Numbered from the stretch's first letter, positions 26,535 to 36,898 are shown. The stretch is 64,000 nt of DNA from Microcoleus sp. AS-A8 (GCA_039962225.1 JAMPKV010000004.1:186001-250000), one strand, 5' to 3'. The notes: generated by a model from the sequence alone, not told the origin. Translations and numbers: made by a program.

Positions 26535-26555
26535 CTCCCCTTGAGAAAAGGGGAG
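26535..26555 (+). terminator. Terminator-like hairpin after cmpD
   Basis: CTCCCCTT-GAGAA-AAGGGGAG, perfect 8-bp arms, 18 bases after the cmpD stop, followed by GTTCTTT. Fits the end of the cmp operon. Confidence 0.65.
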
Positions 26556-26709
26556 GTTCTTTAACCGAACCTCTTCAGTATTCGTTGTCTCAGAGCAAAC
26601 TCACCCACTCCTCCACTTTTTTCCCAGGGGGTTAAAAACTGCTGCCAGAATGCACGAGTGGGCAACAGGTTGTGATAGGTTTATTACCAAATCGGGTGAA
26701 TTTCCCCTC

Positions 26710-27585
26710 ATGACGAGATGGTTTAACCCATTCAGGCGTTCTCAATCCCTAATTAGGGCGGCATTTTGGGTGCCCTTGTTTTGCTTCGGCGGTAGCTTAC
26801 TCCTGCGTGTGGCTCCAACTTATGCCCAACAAAACTTGCCACAACCTCGAATCTTTGATGAATTACCGCCCCCCTCATCTTTCCCTTCCCCCTCATCCAT
26901 CCCAACGTTTAACGTTCCTACCTCGCCGTCGCCCCCAGTTCCCTCCAATACACCCTCCAATACACCCTCCAATCCAATGCCCCCGGAGCGAGAGTTTAAC
27001 TTCCAGGCACCTCCCGCGCCCATCCCATCTCGTGAGCCAACCGTAACATCGAATCTGTACCGAGTTGATATTGATGGAGATAGTTCTTTTGTGTTATCCC
27101 AAGTCCGGCAGATAGAACCGCAAGCGTTTGTGCGACGAGGAGAAGGGGTAATTCAAGCGGGAGTATTTACCAATGCCTATAATGCCGAGTCGCGGGTTCG
27201 TGTTTTGGCAGAACGAGGGATTCGGGCACAAGTGACCCCAATCACCGATGGTATGGAGGCTGGTTTTCGGGAGCCGATGACTCCATTCACGCCTGGTACT
27301 GATGCGGGTTTAGAGAATCCTGACAGACTCCTGAGCAATTCCCTACCGGATAACGTCGCTTCACGCGGCTATTTTGTGGTCATTCCAGGAGACAGAAGAA
27401 ACTTACCCAATCTGGCTGCCGAAGTCATCCAACTTGGAGTCAGCGAGACTGCTGTGAATCAACGAGAAGCGCCCAGAGGCCCCCATGTTGCCGTTGGCCC
27501 TTTTGATAGTCGAAAGGAGGCAGATCGGTGGAGTAACTATTTTCAGTCTTTAGGAATGGATGCTCGCGTTTACTTTGGAAATTGA
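26710..27585 (+). CDS. Secreted protein with SPOR-like repeats
   Basis: About 291 residues from ATG 26710 (MTRWFNPFRRSQ); an earlier in-frame ATG at 26650 adds 20 residues ahead of the basic region and hides the signal peptide. Residues 16-36 are hydrophobic and a cleavage site fits after TYA-QQ. A Pro/Ser linker follows, including a 12-base coding repeat (SNTP units, 26940-26975). Then come two related modules (FVLSQVRQIEPQAFVRRGEGVIQAG and GYFVVIPGDRRNLPNLAAEVIQLG), each ending in a pattern such as VAVGPFDSRKEADRWSNYFQSLG, typical of SPOR-type peptidoglycan-binding domains. Probably envelope-associated; exact role unknown. Confidence 0.75.
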   Translation: MTRWFNPFRRSQSLIRAAFWVPLFCFGGSLLLRVAPTYAQQNLPQPRIFDELPPPSSFPSPSSIPTFNVPTSPSPPVPSNTPSNTPSNPMPPEREFNFQAPPAPIPSREPTVTSNLYRVDIDGDSSFVLSQVRQIEPQAFVRRGEGVIQAGVFTNAYNAESRVRVLAERGIRAQVTPITDGMEAGFREPMTPFTPGTDAGLENPDRLLSNSLPDNVASRGYFVVIPGDRRNLPNLAAEVIQLGVSETAVNQREAPRGPHVAVGPFDSRKEADRWSNYFQSLGMDARVYFGN

Positions 27586-27718
27586 TCAGCTCATCACATA
27601 GAATTTAGTAGCATTGCAGTTAGGTTTTTTTTACGCAGAGGTTCGCAGAGGTTGGCACAGAGGAACGCAGAGTTTGTGGAGCTTTCAGTTAATTTTTATT
27701 GCATAGAAAACAATATGA

Positions 27719-29722
27719 TTAGTCATGAGAGTGTTCGTTGTTTTCTTCGCTGTTGGAAGGTCTCTCAAAAATTAACGGTAGCGTTACGGTAAAGGTGGCT
27801 CCCAGCCCTTCTCCTGGACTTTCTGCGTAGACTGTCCCACCGTGGAGTTCTACCAAATGGCGGACAATCGCCAGTCCTAGCCCTAATCCGCCGAAAACTC
27901 TGGTTGTTGTACTATCCTCTTGACGAAAATGCTCAAAAACGTGGGGGAGAAAGTTCGGATTGATACCTTGGCCTGTATCGCTTACCTGGATTTGAGCATA
28001 AGAGGTTGAAGGTTGAATATTTGCAGGTTGTACTGCATCGGCGAAACCGTAGTCGATGCTATCTTCCCTTCTTTCAACTTTCAAATTGTTGACTTTCAAC
28101 CTTGTAACAACAGACAGTCCTACTTCTACCTTTCCCCCTTCAGGTGTGAACTTAACCGCATTTGAGAGCAGATTCCAAATCACTTGCTGTAGGCGATTGG
28201 AATCGCCCATAACTTGTCCTACATTCGGATCAAAAAGAGTCTGAATCTGAATAGACTTAGCTTGGGCGGCTAAATACACAGTATCGATGGCAGCTTCCAG
28301 GGTTGATACTAAGTTGACTGGAGAGACATTGAGGCTTAGCTTGCCTTGCAAAATCCGAGAGACATCCAACAAGTCTTCAATGAGTTGTGTTAATAACTTT
28401 CCATTACGTTCGATAGTAACTAGCGCACGTTCCGTTGTGGCTTCATCGCACTGACGGGTTCGGAGTAGATTTGACCATCCCAAGATGGGATTGAGGGGAG
28501 TTCTGAGTTCGTGGGAGAGGACGGCAAGAAATTCATCTTTAAGGCGGTTGGCTGCCTCCGCTGTCTTTTGTGCCGCTTCACTATCAGCACGGGCGATTTG
28601 TTCGCGTAAGAGCAGTTCATCCTTCTCTCGATTGGATTCTTCTAGGCGGGTGTTGGCTTGTTGGAGTTCGCTGTTGAGTTGAAGAAGCTGTTCGTTGAGT
28701 TGGGCGCGAGCTTGATGCTCTAGAACTCGGACTCCTTCCACTGCCAGTGCAACTTGAGTCACGCTCTGTTGCGTGGTAGCACATCCCACCAACAAACTCA
28801 CGGCACACTGTACCAGCAAACTGAGTTTGTGGACAGACAAAACTTCTGCGGGTAAAGGGAAGCTAGACAATGAGATGGCATTGGGGTAAGTGAAGAGATA
28901 GGCAAGCAGCGTCACCAGCACACAGAAGCTGGAAATCAACATGCCGCCTGTTACCCCAAAACGAGTTGCCGCCCAGAGCATAGGTATAAAGCTCAAAAAC
29001 GAGAACTGCTGAAACACAAAGCCAGCATTATTGCTTTTTGAAACGGTGAGTGCGGCTGTGGCGATGGTGAGCAGCATGATGGTGACCACTTCTACCCAGA
29101 AGCTACGGGATTGGCAATCCCGGACAAGATGCGGTTCGTTGGGTGGATGAGCCAGCGATAACCAGCCCCAGCGTTGCAAGAAGGGAGTTAGTACTAACAG
29201 GGCTGTGGGTGCGATCGCGAGTGTCCCCAGAGCATTGCCCAGCCACCAGTGCAAAATACTCCTATCTAGTCCGGACAAAGGCATCTTGCCCACAGCGACT
29301 AAAGCGAAACTCCCGACAAAAGCGGAGGTGGCACAGGCGGCTAAGGGCGCACTTAAAGTAAAGGCGACGGCATCCCTAAGGGTCGAGAGGGAAAGCGTTG
29401 CCAAAAAGCAACGCCGATAAAGAAACCAAGCCACTAAGGGTTCCGTTGCGTCGGTTAAACTCATGATTTGAGTCCAGCCTTCATTTCCCCACTGCGGTGC
29501 AATTAATATTGAACTGACGGCTGTTAGCAGAACTCCCACAGGGCCAAACCAGAGAGTCAGTGCGATCGCCACACCCGATGGGGGAAACCACAAAGACACG
29601 GCAGGCTGAATTCGGTAAATCAGCGCCATGCCGTGAGCCAAAAGCAAAACCAACAAACCCAATGGAAGAATTAGCCACCAACGTTGGGGCACAAAGAAAA
29701 TAGAATTTGGCTTCCTAGGCAT
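27719..29722 (-). CDS. MASE1-type membrane histidine kinase
   Basis: Membrane sensor kinase of 667 residues. Residues 1-310 hold eight or so hydrophobic helices of the MASE1 type (SLWFPPSGVAIALTLWFGP). A coiled coil (residues about 335-395) leads to the HisKA domain with the phospho-acceptor in AVLSHELRTPLNPILGW and the HATPase domain: N-box RLQQVIWNLLSNAVKFTPEG, D-box VSDTGQGI, G-box FGGLGLGLAIVRHLVE. Residues about 538-574, between N-box and D-box, are an extra segment encoded by STRR-like DNA (GTTGAAGG/CTTTCAAC type). No receiver domain and no adjacent response regulator, so its partner and signal are unknown. Confidence 0.9.
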   Translation of the reverse strand: MPRKPNSIFFVPQRWWLILPLGLLVLLLAHGMALIYRIQPAVSLWFPPSGVAIALTLWFGPVGVLLTAVSSILIAPQWGNEGWTQIMSLTDATEPLVAWFLYRRCFLATLSLSTLRDAVAFTLSAPLAACATSAFVGSFALVAVGKMPLSGLDRSILHWWLGNALGTLAIAPTALLVLTPFLQRWGWLSLAHPPNEPHLVRDCQSRSFWVEVVTIMLLTIATAALTVSKSNNAGFVFQQFSFLSFIPMLWAATRFGVTGGMLISSFCVLVTLLAYLFTYPNAISLSSFPLPAEVLSVHKLSLLVQCAVSLLVGCATTQQSVTQVALAVEGVRVLEHQARAQLNEQLLQLNSELQQANTRLEESNREKDELLLREQIARADSEAAQKTAEAANRLKDEFLAVLSHELRTPLNPILGWSNLLRTRQCDEATTERALVTIERNGKLLTQLIEDLLDVSRILQGKLSLNVSPVNLVSTLEAAIDTVYLAAQAKSIQIQTLFDPNVGQVMGDSNRLQQVIWNLLSNAVKFTPEGGKVEVGLSVVTRLKVNNLKVERREDSIDYGFADAVQPANIQPSTSYAQIQVSDTGQGINPNFLPHVFEHFRQEDSTTTRVFGGLGLGLAIVRHLVELHGGTVYAESPGEGLGATFTVTLPLIFERPSNSEENNEHSHD

Positions 29723-29913
29723 GGGCGTGGCGTCAATTTAGTCTAAATGACTACATAAATTGTGAGGATACAATTGTCATCCCGCCTTCCTTCCCCACGA
29801 TCAACCGATGAAGCTGAAAGTGGCTCTGATTTCTCTATCCTAAAAGAAGGATTTGATTAACCCCACACTCTTGTTGAGTAGATATAGTCAGATTTCTCAG
29901 GTAATTTAGACCC

Positions 29914-31479
29914 TTGGCAAATACTACGAATCGGCAAGAACAAATCGAGCAAGTTGTCGTCACAGCCCAGCAAATGCGCGAGATTGAAGGGCGCATCTTT
30001 GAGGCAGGAATGCCGATTGCCGCGTTGATGGAAAAAGTGGCTGGGTTGATTTCCCTTCGCTTTCAGGCGCTTTATCCCCTTTCTCACTATCACCGTGTAG
30101 GTGTATTAGTGGGGCCGGGTCATAATGGCGGGGATGCTGCTGTGGTGGCGCGAGAGCTGCATTTACAGGGTTACGAGGTACTGATTTATCGCCCGATCGC
30201 GAAACTCAAGGAACTCACCTCTGGGCATACCCAGTATGCCGCCAGTTTAGGAATTCCAGTTTACGAGCAGATTGAGCCGTTGCAAAACTGTGACCTAATC
30301 ATTGATGGGTTGTTTGGGTTTGGTCAAACGCGATCGCTTTCGGGTAACCTCGCGGATGCCGTTAACCGATTAAATCAGTGGTCGCAACCCATTGTCAGTA
30401 TTGACCTGCCATCAGGTATCCATACCGATACCGGAGAAGTGCTGGGAACAGCCGTTCGGGCAACCCACACCTTTTGCTTAGGATTATGGAAACTGGCTTT
30501 TCTGCAAGACCAAGCCTTGGAGTATATCGGGAAAGCCGAGTTAATTGATTTTGGCATCCCGGCCCTGGATGTCTGGGCAATTCTGGGACAGCCCGCAGGA
30601 CTGCTACGCATGACAGCCACCGTGGCGCGAAACTATCTGCCCTTGCCTCGCCCAGCCGTCACTTATAAATATAAAGAAGGACACCTGCTGCTGATTTGCG
30701 GCTCACGCCGGTATGCGGGAGGAGCCATTTTGACGGGATTGGGAGCGCGTGCCAGTGGGGTGGGGATGCTCTCGATCGCTGTCCCCGAATCGCTCAAACC
30801 CTTGCTAGTGAGTCATTTGCCAGAAGCGCTGATTATAGGATGCCCGGAAACTCCAGAAGGCGCGATCGCTCATTTACCCGAAGCCATTGATCTGGAAGAT
30901 TACAGTGCGATCGCTTGTGGCCCTGGCTTGACACGAGACGCTAAGCCTGTTATACAAGCCGTGATAGAGGCTACATGCCCTCTGGTTCTCGATGCAGATG
31001 GCTTAAATATCCTTGCCGAACTCAGAACAATCCCAACCTTGTTGAGGCGTAAGACTCCCACCGTATTAACCCCTCATGTTGGGGAGTTCAAGCGTTTATT
31101 CCCCGACTCAGCGGGTTTGCTTCCAGACCGAGTCAGTGCTGTTTGGAAGGCGTCCCAGTTGAGTCGGGCAGTCGTGTTGTTAAAAGGGGCGAGAACGGCG
31201 ATCGCTCATGCTGGCCGCTCTGTGTGGCTAATTCCGGAAAGCACACCTGCTCTCGCTCGTGGTGGTAGTGGGGATGTTCTCACAGGGCTGATGGGGGGCC
31301 TAGTGGCGCAACCGGCGTTGGCGGAGCAACCGTTAGAAGCCATTGTGGCAGCGGCGGCTTGGTGGCACGCTCAGGCGGGTATTTTAGCTGCCCAAGAGAG
31401 GACAGAGTTAGGGGTGGATGCGTTTACCTTGACGCAGTATTTGATGCAGGTGGTGCAAAAAGCGACGTTAATGCCGTAG
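29914..31479 (+). CDS. nnr: Bifunctional NAD(P)H-hydrate epimerase / ADP-dependent dehydratase
   Basis: Repairs damaged NAD(P)HX. 521 residues from TTG 29914. Residues 1-230 are the YjeF N-terminal epimerase (GPGHNGGDAAVVARELHLQG, DGLFGFGQTRSLSG, SIDLPSGIHTDTGE). Residues about 240-515 are the ribokinase-like dehydratase (YKYKEGHLLLICGS, LVLDADGLNILAE, LARGGSGDVLTGLMGGLVAQ, with the catalytic Asp in GSGD). Length and order are those of the fused bacterial enzyme. Divergent from the MASE1 kinase. Confidence 0.94.
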   Translation: MANTTNRQEQIEQVVVTAQQMREIEGRIFEAGMPIAALMEKVAGLISLRFQALYPLSHYHRVGVLVGPGHNGGDAAVVARELHLQGYEVLIYRPIAKLKELTSGHTQYAASLGIPVYEQIEPLQNCDLIIDGLFGFGQTRSLSGNLADAVNRLNQWSQPIVSIDLPSGIHTDTGEVLGTAVRATHTFCLGLWKLAFLQDQALEYIGKAELIDFGIPALDVWAILGQPAGLLRMTATVARNYLPLPRPAVTYKYKEGHLLLICGSRRYAGGAILTGLGARASGVGMLSIAVPESLKPLLVSHLPEALIIGCPETPEGAIAHLPEAIDLEDYSAIACGPGLTRDAKPVIQAVIEATCPLVLDADGLNILAELRTIPTLLRRKTPTVLTPHVGEFKRLFPDSAGLLPDRVSAVWKASQLSRAVVLLKGARTAIAHAGRSVWLIPESTPALARGGSGDVLTGLMGGLVAQPALAEQPLEAIVAAAAWWHAQAGILAAQERTELGVDAFTLTQYLMQVVQKATLMP

Positions 31480-31825
31480 GCGATCGCTCCTTTCCAACCA
31501 TTGATGTGAATTTTTATAACATGTTGCGTAATTTCCCGATGAATCGCTGACCAGCCTATAGGGGCACCAGCTTCTTATGGAAAAGAAACCCACTTTTGTA
31601 TCCTCACTCAGGGACGCATCGGTGAAAATTAGTCTTCTTGCATAAGGGGCAAAGTTCTGGAGATAAATACTATAGCTGCTTAGCGACCATTAACTTTTGC
31701 AAGAGATTTATTCCACCCAAACGTTGAAAGATACGCTGTATTAACCCACCCAGTAGACAGGAGAATCGATCCCTCTCCTAGTTACTTAGTCGATTTTTTT
31801 CTTCTTATCTACCCAAGTCAAGACG
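31480..31825. other. Intergenic region upstream of the subtilase
   Basis: About 346 bases with one HIP1 site near 31480 and otherwise no recognisable repeat, operator or RNA. Presumably carries the subtilase promoter. Confidence 0.45.
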
Positions 31826-34267
31826 ATGTTAGAAAGCTTACAAAAATCCCATCACGGTATACGTAACGAGTTATATACACCAGCAACATGGCAACTGCCG
31901 TTACAGGGTTCAGAGGAACTCACAGAACCCATACAGTTAAGACAGTTTTCCCAGAGTAGTTCCTTCAATACCGCTGGTGTTACCGATGGCAGCTTAGATA
32001 GCACAGACCCCACGAATCCTAATCGTTCTGGAACCTTTCGTGATGACTACCTATTGACCAATCTGGTAGCAGGTCAGTTGGTGCAGTTGAACCTCAACTC
32101 TGCTGCCTTTGACGCCTACCTGCAAGTGGTGAATGCTAACACCGGAGAGGTGATTGCCTATAACGATGATTTCAATAGTCTCAACTCCCAATTAACCCTC
32201 ACAACACAAGCGGGTATTGACTACATTGTTCGAGCCACGAGTTATGGATCAAGTGCTATCGGTGCCTATAGCTTGGTTAGCAACAACGGTAATCTCACAG
32301 CCGCTACTTCCATCAATCCCAACCAGACCTTTAGTGGCACCCTTGTCACCACCGACCCCGCCAACTCCCTGCGCGCTGGTAGTCTCTATGATGGCTATTT
32401 GTTGACCAATCTTGTGGCTGGTCAGCAGGTACAGGTAAACCTGAACTCCGGTGCCTTTGATGCCTACCTGCAAATCGTGAATGCGTCTACCGGAGAAGTG
32501 GTCGTTCAGAACGATGATGCCAATGGCACTCTCAACTCCCAGGTCAACTTCACAGCACAAACAGGTGTGAATTATATCGCGAGAGCCACAAGTTTTGCCG
32601 GGGCTGCTACTGGGGCTTACACCCTTACAACTAGCTCAGCCGAGGCTTTCAGCGGCACCTTAGATAGTACAGACCCCACGAACCCAACTCGCACGGGCAC
32701 CTTCCGCGATGACTACTTATTGACCAATTTGGTGGCGGGTCAGTCGGTACAGTTGAACCTCAACTCTCCTACCTTCGACGCCTACCTGCAAGTCGTGAAT
32801 GCTGCTACTGGAGAAGTGGTCGCCGAAAACGATAATTTCAGTGGGACAAACTCCCAGTTAACCTTCACAACCCAAGCCGAAGTTGACTACATTGTGCGGG
32901 CGACGAGTTCTGCCTTGGGGGCTACGGGTGCATACAGCCTAGTTACCAACAACGGTGATCTTACCTCCGCCACTCCCATCAGCGGCAGCCAGACTTTTAG
33001 CGGCACCCTCGTGAATAGTGACCCTGCCAACTCCCTGCGCCCCGGCAGCTATTACGATGGCTATCTGTTGACCAATCTGACAGTTGGTCAGGCGGTGCAG
33101 GTCAACATGAACTCGGCTTTTGATGCCTACTTGCAAGTTGTAAATGCTGATACTGGGCAAATTGTAGCCTTCAATGATGATGCCAAGGGTAGAAATTCCC
33201 AGCTTGCCTTTATTGTGGAATCGGGTGTTGATTACATTGTTCGTGCTACAAGCTATGGAGCGAGTGTGACTGGTAACTACACCCTCACAACGCAATCTTT
33301 CACACTTCCTGAAGGTTATAACCTCAACTACGGATATGGTCTGGTTGATGCCGCAGCGGCTGTAGCGAGTGCGGATGGACAGGACAGTGCCTTCGCTGAT
33401 GTTGACTATTTTGGTGGGCAGAATGATTGGGGTCTTAATATGGTTAAGGCTCCCGAAGCTTGGGCACAAGGGTTCACGGGTGAAGGCATCGTCGTCGCTG
33501 TCATCGATACCGGTGTTGACTACACCCACCTTGACTTGGATGGCAATATTTGGGTCAACGAGGGTGAAATTGCAGGCAACGGCATTGATGATGATGACAA
33601 CGGTTTTGTAGATGATGTCCGGGGTTGGGATTTTGTCGCTAATGACAACAATCCGATGGATGAGCAAGGACATGGAACCCATGTTGCGGGTACAATTGCC
33701 GCAGAAAAGAATGACTTCGGAGTCACTGGCGTCGCCTACAATGCCAAGATTATGGCTGTGAGGGTACTGGATGCAGGTGGCTCTGGGTCTGTGTCAAACA
33801 TTGCGGCTGGGATTCGTTATGCAGCCGATAACGGCGCTGATGTGATTAACCTCAGCTTGGGAGGAGGATATTCTTCTGAGGAAGAAGATGCTATTGAATA
33901 TGCCACAGCCAAAGGTTCAGTCGTGGTTATGGCAGCAGGAAATGAATCTGCCAGTCAACCGAGTTATCCTGCTAACTTGGCGAACCAATGGGGAATTGCC
34001 GTCGGGGCGGTAGATAGCACGAACACGATGGCTAACTTCTCCAACAAAGCGAGTATCCCACCACTGGATTATGTCGTTGCTCCGGGAGTGAATATCTACT
34101 CTACAACTCCAGGTAACACGTATAGCTCCTTTAACGGCACATCCATGGCTACTCCTCATGTAGCTGGTGTCGCAGCGCTCATGTTGAGTGCTAATCCTAA
34201 CCTCACGCCGGCTGAAGTTGAGAGTATCCTGACGAAAACAGCAAATCCGACAGGTATTACTGTCTAG
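31826..34267 (+). CDS. Subtilisin-like serine protease with four N-terminal PPC-like repeats
   Basis: 813-residue S8 peptidase. Residues about 50-480 contain four beta-sandwich repeats of the bacterial pre-peptidase (PPC) type, each with DDYLLTNLVAGQxVQLNLNS, FDAYLQVVNAxTGEV and YIVRATSY. The catalytic domain (about 520-813) shows the complete triad: Asp in VAVIDTGVDYTH, His in GHGTHVAGTI, Ser in GTSMATPHVAG, plus the oxyanion Asn in AAGNES. An acidic DDDDNGFVDDV stretch is a likely calcium site. No signal peptide is evident at the N-terminus. PPC domains usually lie C-terminal to the protease; here they precede it. Substrate unknown. Confidence 0.93.
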   Translation: MLESLQKSHHGIRNELYTPATWQLPLQGSEELTEPIQLRQFSQSSSFNTAGVTDGSLDSTDPTNPNRSGTFRDDYLLTNLVAGQLVQLNLNSAAFDAYLQVVNANTGEVIAYNDDFNSLNSQLTLTTQAGIDYIVRATSYGSSAIGAYSLVSNNGNLTAATSINPNQTFSGTLVTTDPANSLRAGSLYDGYLLTNLVAGQQVQVNLNSGAFDAYLQIVNASTGEVVVQNDDANGTLNSQVNFTAQTGVNYIARATSFAGAATGAYTLTTSSAEAFSGTLDSTDPTNPTRTGTFRDDYLLTNLVAGQSVQLNLNSPTFDAYLQVVNAATGEVVAENDNFSGTNSQLTFTTQAEVDYIVRATSSALGATGAYSLVTNNGDLTSATPISGSQTFSGTLVNSDPANSLRPGSYYDGYLLTNLTVGQAVQVNMNSAFDAYLQVVNADTGQIVAFNDDAKGRNSQLAFIVESGVDYIVRATSYGASVTGNYTLTTQSFTLPEGYNLNYGYGLVDAAAAVASADGQDSAFADVDYFGGQNDWGLNMVKAPEAWAQGFTGEGIVVAVIDTGVDYTHLDLDGNIWVNEGEIAGNGIDDDDNGFVDDVRGWDFVANDNNPMDEQGHGTHVAGTIAAEKNDFGVTGVAYNAKIMAVRVLDAGGSGSVSNIAAGIRYAADNGADVINLSLGGGYSSEEEDAIEYATAKGSVVVMAAGNESASQPSYPANLANQWGIAVGAVDSTNTMANFSNKASIPPLDYVVAPGVNIYSTTPGNTYSSFNGTSMATPHVAGVAALMLSANPNLTPAEVESILTKTANPTGITV

Positions 34268-34368
34268 CAAAAGCTAATAGGGTAGGGAGGAGAAACTTTC
34301 TTCTTCCTGCTACACAATCCTAGGAATTCCTGTTGATGACAAGGATTGCTCATTTCTTCGTCCGAGTT

Positions 34369-35259
34369 CTAAACGGTTAACTGATATTTTTCGGTTAAAC
34401 ACATCGCGATGCCCTTTTCGTAGTAAGCGGCCTCATTAATGAAGATGGGATAGACGATTGATTCCCCTTCGTAAGCAATAACTTGATTCTCAAATGTTAG
34501 AAATATTGGTTCACCTGGATTAAGGGCTTCATAGTCTTTCCCTTGAAGCTGAGGGTGAATCATAGCCTGAATTTCCCCATTTTCATTTCTGGGATAATCA
34601 ATGCTTCCCACATATTGATAGAGAGTGAGAACGGAGTTTCTAGGCAGTACTTTTCCTTGATTATATTTTTCTAAATAATTCAAAATGGCATGGATGAGTT
34701 CCTCTGTTTTATTAAAAAAATCGGCATCCAGAACACCTTGAGCGACAGGGCCGATTTCAATGGAAAAACTCAATTCACACAGAGACCTCAAGACGGCACT
34801 TTTTTGACCGTATTGTGTGCCATTATAAACTCTAACTAAAGGATTGATTGAACTCAGATAGGCCGCTAATCGCAAATTAAAAGGATGGCTGTTACCCAAA
34901 ATCAGCGTTAGACCCATATTCGCGGTTGTACTATGCAAATCTATAATCAAATCAACTGGGGCTTTACCAAGTGGTCTTAGCTGCTGATAAATCGTTTTGG
35001 CGCGGCGTTCTTCATAGCTAGAAAGTGTTGATTCATGTAGCGATTGTGTGTGGAAACAGCGATTTAAATCTTTATCAATGTATCGTCTGCCTACCTCAAA
35101 AGCTTGAGGATTTCCCAATAAAGTAAAGGTTTCAAAAGTCGCTCTCTGAATGAGCTGAGGAAATCGCTCGAACTTCTTGACTAGGTATATCCCTGTCAAT
35201 TCATTTCCGTGAATCCCTCCAACGATTGCAACCCGACTAATTCGCTGCATACCCTCCAT
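34369..35259 (-). CDS. Probable aspartoacylase
   Basis: Zinc carboxypeptidase-like hydrolase of N-acetylaspartate type. 296 residues from ATG 35259, chosen because AGGAGG lies 6 bases upstream; the frame is open 42 bases further. Metal-site motifs: [11 protein letters not shown] (His and Glu ligands), DKDLNRCF, and [17 protein letters not shown] (third His). [17 protein letters not shown] carries the catalytic Glu. The family is annotated as aspartoacylase in many cyanobacteria; the true substrate there is not settled. Convergent with the subtilase and upstream of no obvious partner. Confidence 0.88.
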   Translation of the reverse strand: MEGMQRISRVAIVGGIHGNELTGIYLVKKFERFPQLIQRATFETFTLLGNPQAFEVGRRYIDKDLNRCFHTQSLHESTLSSYEERRAKTIYQQLRPLGKAPVDLIIDLHSTTANMGLTLILGNSHPFNLRLAAYLSSINPLVRVYNGTQYGQKSAVLRSLCELSFSIEIGPVAQGVLDADFFNKTEELIHAILNYLEKYNQGKVLPRNSVLTLYQYVGSIDYPRNENGEIQAMIHPQLQGKDYEALNPGEPIFLTFENQVIAYEGESIVYPIFINEAAYYEKGIAMCLTEKYQLTV

Positions 35260-35401
35260 ACCTAACCTCCTGCTGGAGTACGATTGCTTTATTACAACCA
35301 CACTAAACGAGGGTTTTACTATATGTCCAATACTTTTTTTATCAAAAGATTATAACTGTAATAGAAATCTAAATTTTTAAGTTATAAATCTTAGTTAGTT
35401 A

Positions 35402-36898
35402 TTATCTAACCGAGAATCCCTCACTAAATCGCCGAGTGACAGGCTCTATTAAAAATGTCAAGATAGATTTTTTTCGAGTAACAATTTCTCCCGTAGCTGC
35501 CATCCCCGGAGTAAAGGCTACTTCTTGACCACGCACATTGATTGAATGCTGATGTAGTTTAATTCGAGTGGGAAAAACCAAACCCAATTCCTTATCAATA
35601 ATTGCATTGGGGCTAACTTTAACCACTTCTCCTTCAATCGTGCCAAATTCTTGAAAGGAAAAAGCTGCCATCTTGACTTTCGCTTTCATTCCTTGCCGAA
35701 TAAATCCAATATCTCGGTTGAGGACTTTAACCTCTAACACCAATTCTTCACCCTGTGGAAGAATAGAGAGTAACTCTTCACCCGCTTGTACAGGCCCTTT
35801 CGTGGCTTTGATACTGTAAACAGTACCCGCAACTGGAGCTTCAATCGTTTCCCGTTCTTGTTGCTTTTTGGCCTGCTCTAGTTCACCTTCAACCGTTGTC
35901 TGTTCTTCCCGGCGCTTGTTGAGTTGAGTGAGAATTTCACTATTACGCTCCGCCCCAACACGGGTAGAATCATTCCGAGCTTTTTGATAGGCTTCTTGAG
36001 CTTGACGGATTTCTTGCTGTTGGGTGGCGATGTCTTTCTCTAATGAGGTTACTTTGTCTTGAGCTTCCGTGACGCGATCGCTGGCATTGGTAATCTCAGA
36101 TTGCGTCCTCGTCACATCGGCTTGCGCTTTCACGAGTCTATCTTGAGCCTCTAAGTAATCGAGTCGAGGGACAGCACCAGAATTCACAAGTGGTTTGTAG
36201 GACTCTACCCTTTTTTCGGCGTTGGCAAGGTTTTCTTGTGTTTTCGGCAGCAGCTCTTTGGCATTAGCGAGGTTAGTTTGGGAATTGGTAAAGTTGATTT
36301 TGGCATTCGCAAGGTTGTCTTGCAATCGGGTGAGACGAACTTTGGCGGCATCGATCGCCGCCAGTTGGCGATTGGCTTCGGCAACTGCTGCGGCTTTAGC
36401 AGCTTCAAAGTTGCGTAGACGCGAGGTGAGGAGTTGGTCTTGCAACGATGTTCCGGCGGTTGTCTCTCCCTTACGTTCGGCGTCGAGACGACTTAAATCT
36501 TCTCGAATCAGTTTGGCTGATTTGGCGAGGCGGTCAACTTCGGTTTGGGGGAGGCCGGAATCTCGTTCGACGAGGATTTCACCTTTTTGGACGCGATCGC
36601 CTTCTTTCACCTTCACCTCCCGAATCGTACCATCACCGAGCGATCGCACGGGTCGCACTTGGGTCGAAGCCAGCAATTCTCCTTGACCCACAGCCACTTC
36701 ATCCACTAGGCTAAAGTGCGCCCATGCGATCGCGCCAAACACCAAGAGACTAATACTGCCAGCTAACAGTCGCGTGTAGAGGGGTGGTAGCTCTTGTACC
36801 GCCTTACCGAGTTCGTAAGATAGCTCGTCTTCCGGATTGGCTAATCGCTCTCTCGTCTGTCGAGATTGAGCTGGAGAAGAAATTAGGGGAAATTGCAT
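35402..36898 (-). CDS. HlyD-family membrane fusion protein
   Basis: Periplasmic adaptor of a type I secretion or ABC-export system, 498 residues. One membrane helix near residues 43-63 (LLAGSISLLVFGAIAWAHF), a lipoyl-like hairpin start (TIREVKVKEGDRVQKGEILVERD), a very long coiled coil (about 120-340, with repeated NAKxNFTNSQTNLANAK units), and the C-terminal beta domain beginning ETIEAPVAGTVYSIKATKGPVQAGEELL. The C-terminus TGEIVTRKKSILTFLIEPVTR is the RTX-type HlyD ending. No ABC exporter or TolC gene is adjacent in the window, so its partners lie elsewhere. Confidence 0.92.
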   Translation of the reverse strand: MQFPLISSPAQSRQTRERLANPEDELSYELGKAVQELPPLYTRLLAGSISLLVFGAIAWAHFSLVDEVAVGQGELLASTQVRPVRSLGDGTIREVKVKEGDRVQKGEILVERDSGLPQTEVDRLAKSAKLIREDLSRLDAERKGETTAGTSLQDQLLTSRLRNFEAAKAAAVAEANRQLAAIDAAKVRLTRLQDNLANAKINFTNSQTNLANAKELLPKTQENLANAEKRVESYKPLVNSGAVPRLDYLEAQDRLVKAQADVTRTQSEITNASDRVTEAQDKVTSLEKDIATQQQEIRQAQEAYQKARNDSTRVGAERNSEILTQLNKRREEQTTVEGELEQAKKQQERETIEAPVAGTVYSIKATKGPVQAGEELLSILPQGEELVLEVKVLNRDIGFIRQGMKAKVKMAAFSFQEFGTIEGEVVKVSPNAIIDKELGLVFPTRIKLHQHSINVRGQEVAFTPGMAATGEIVTRKKSILTFLIEPVTRRFSEGFSVR

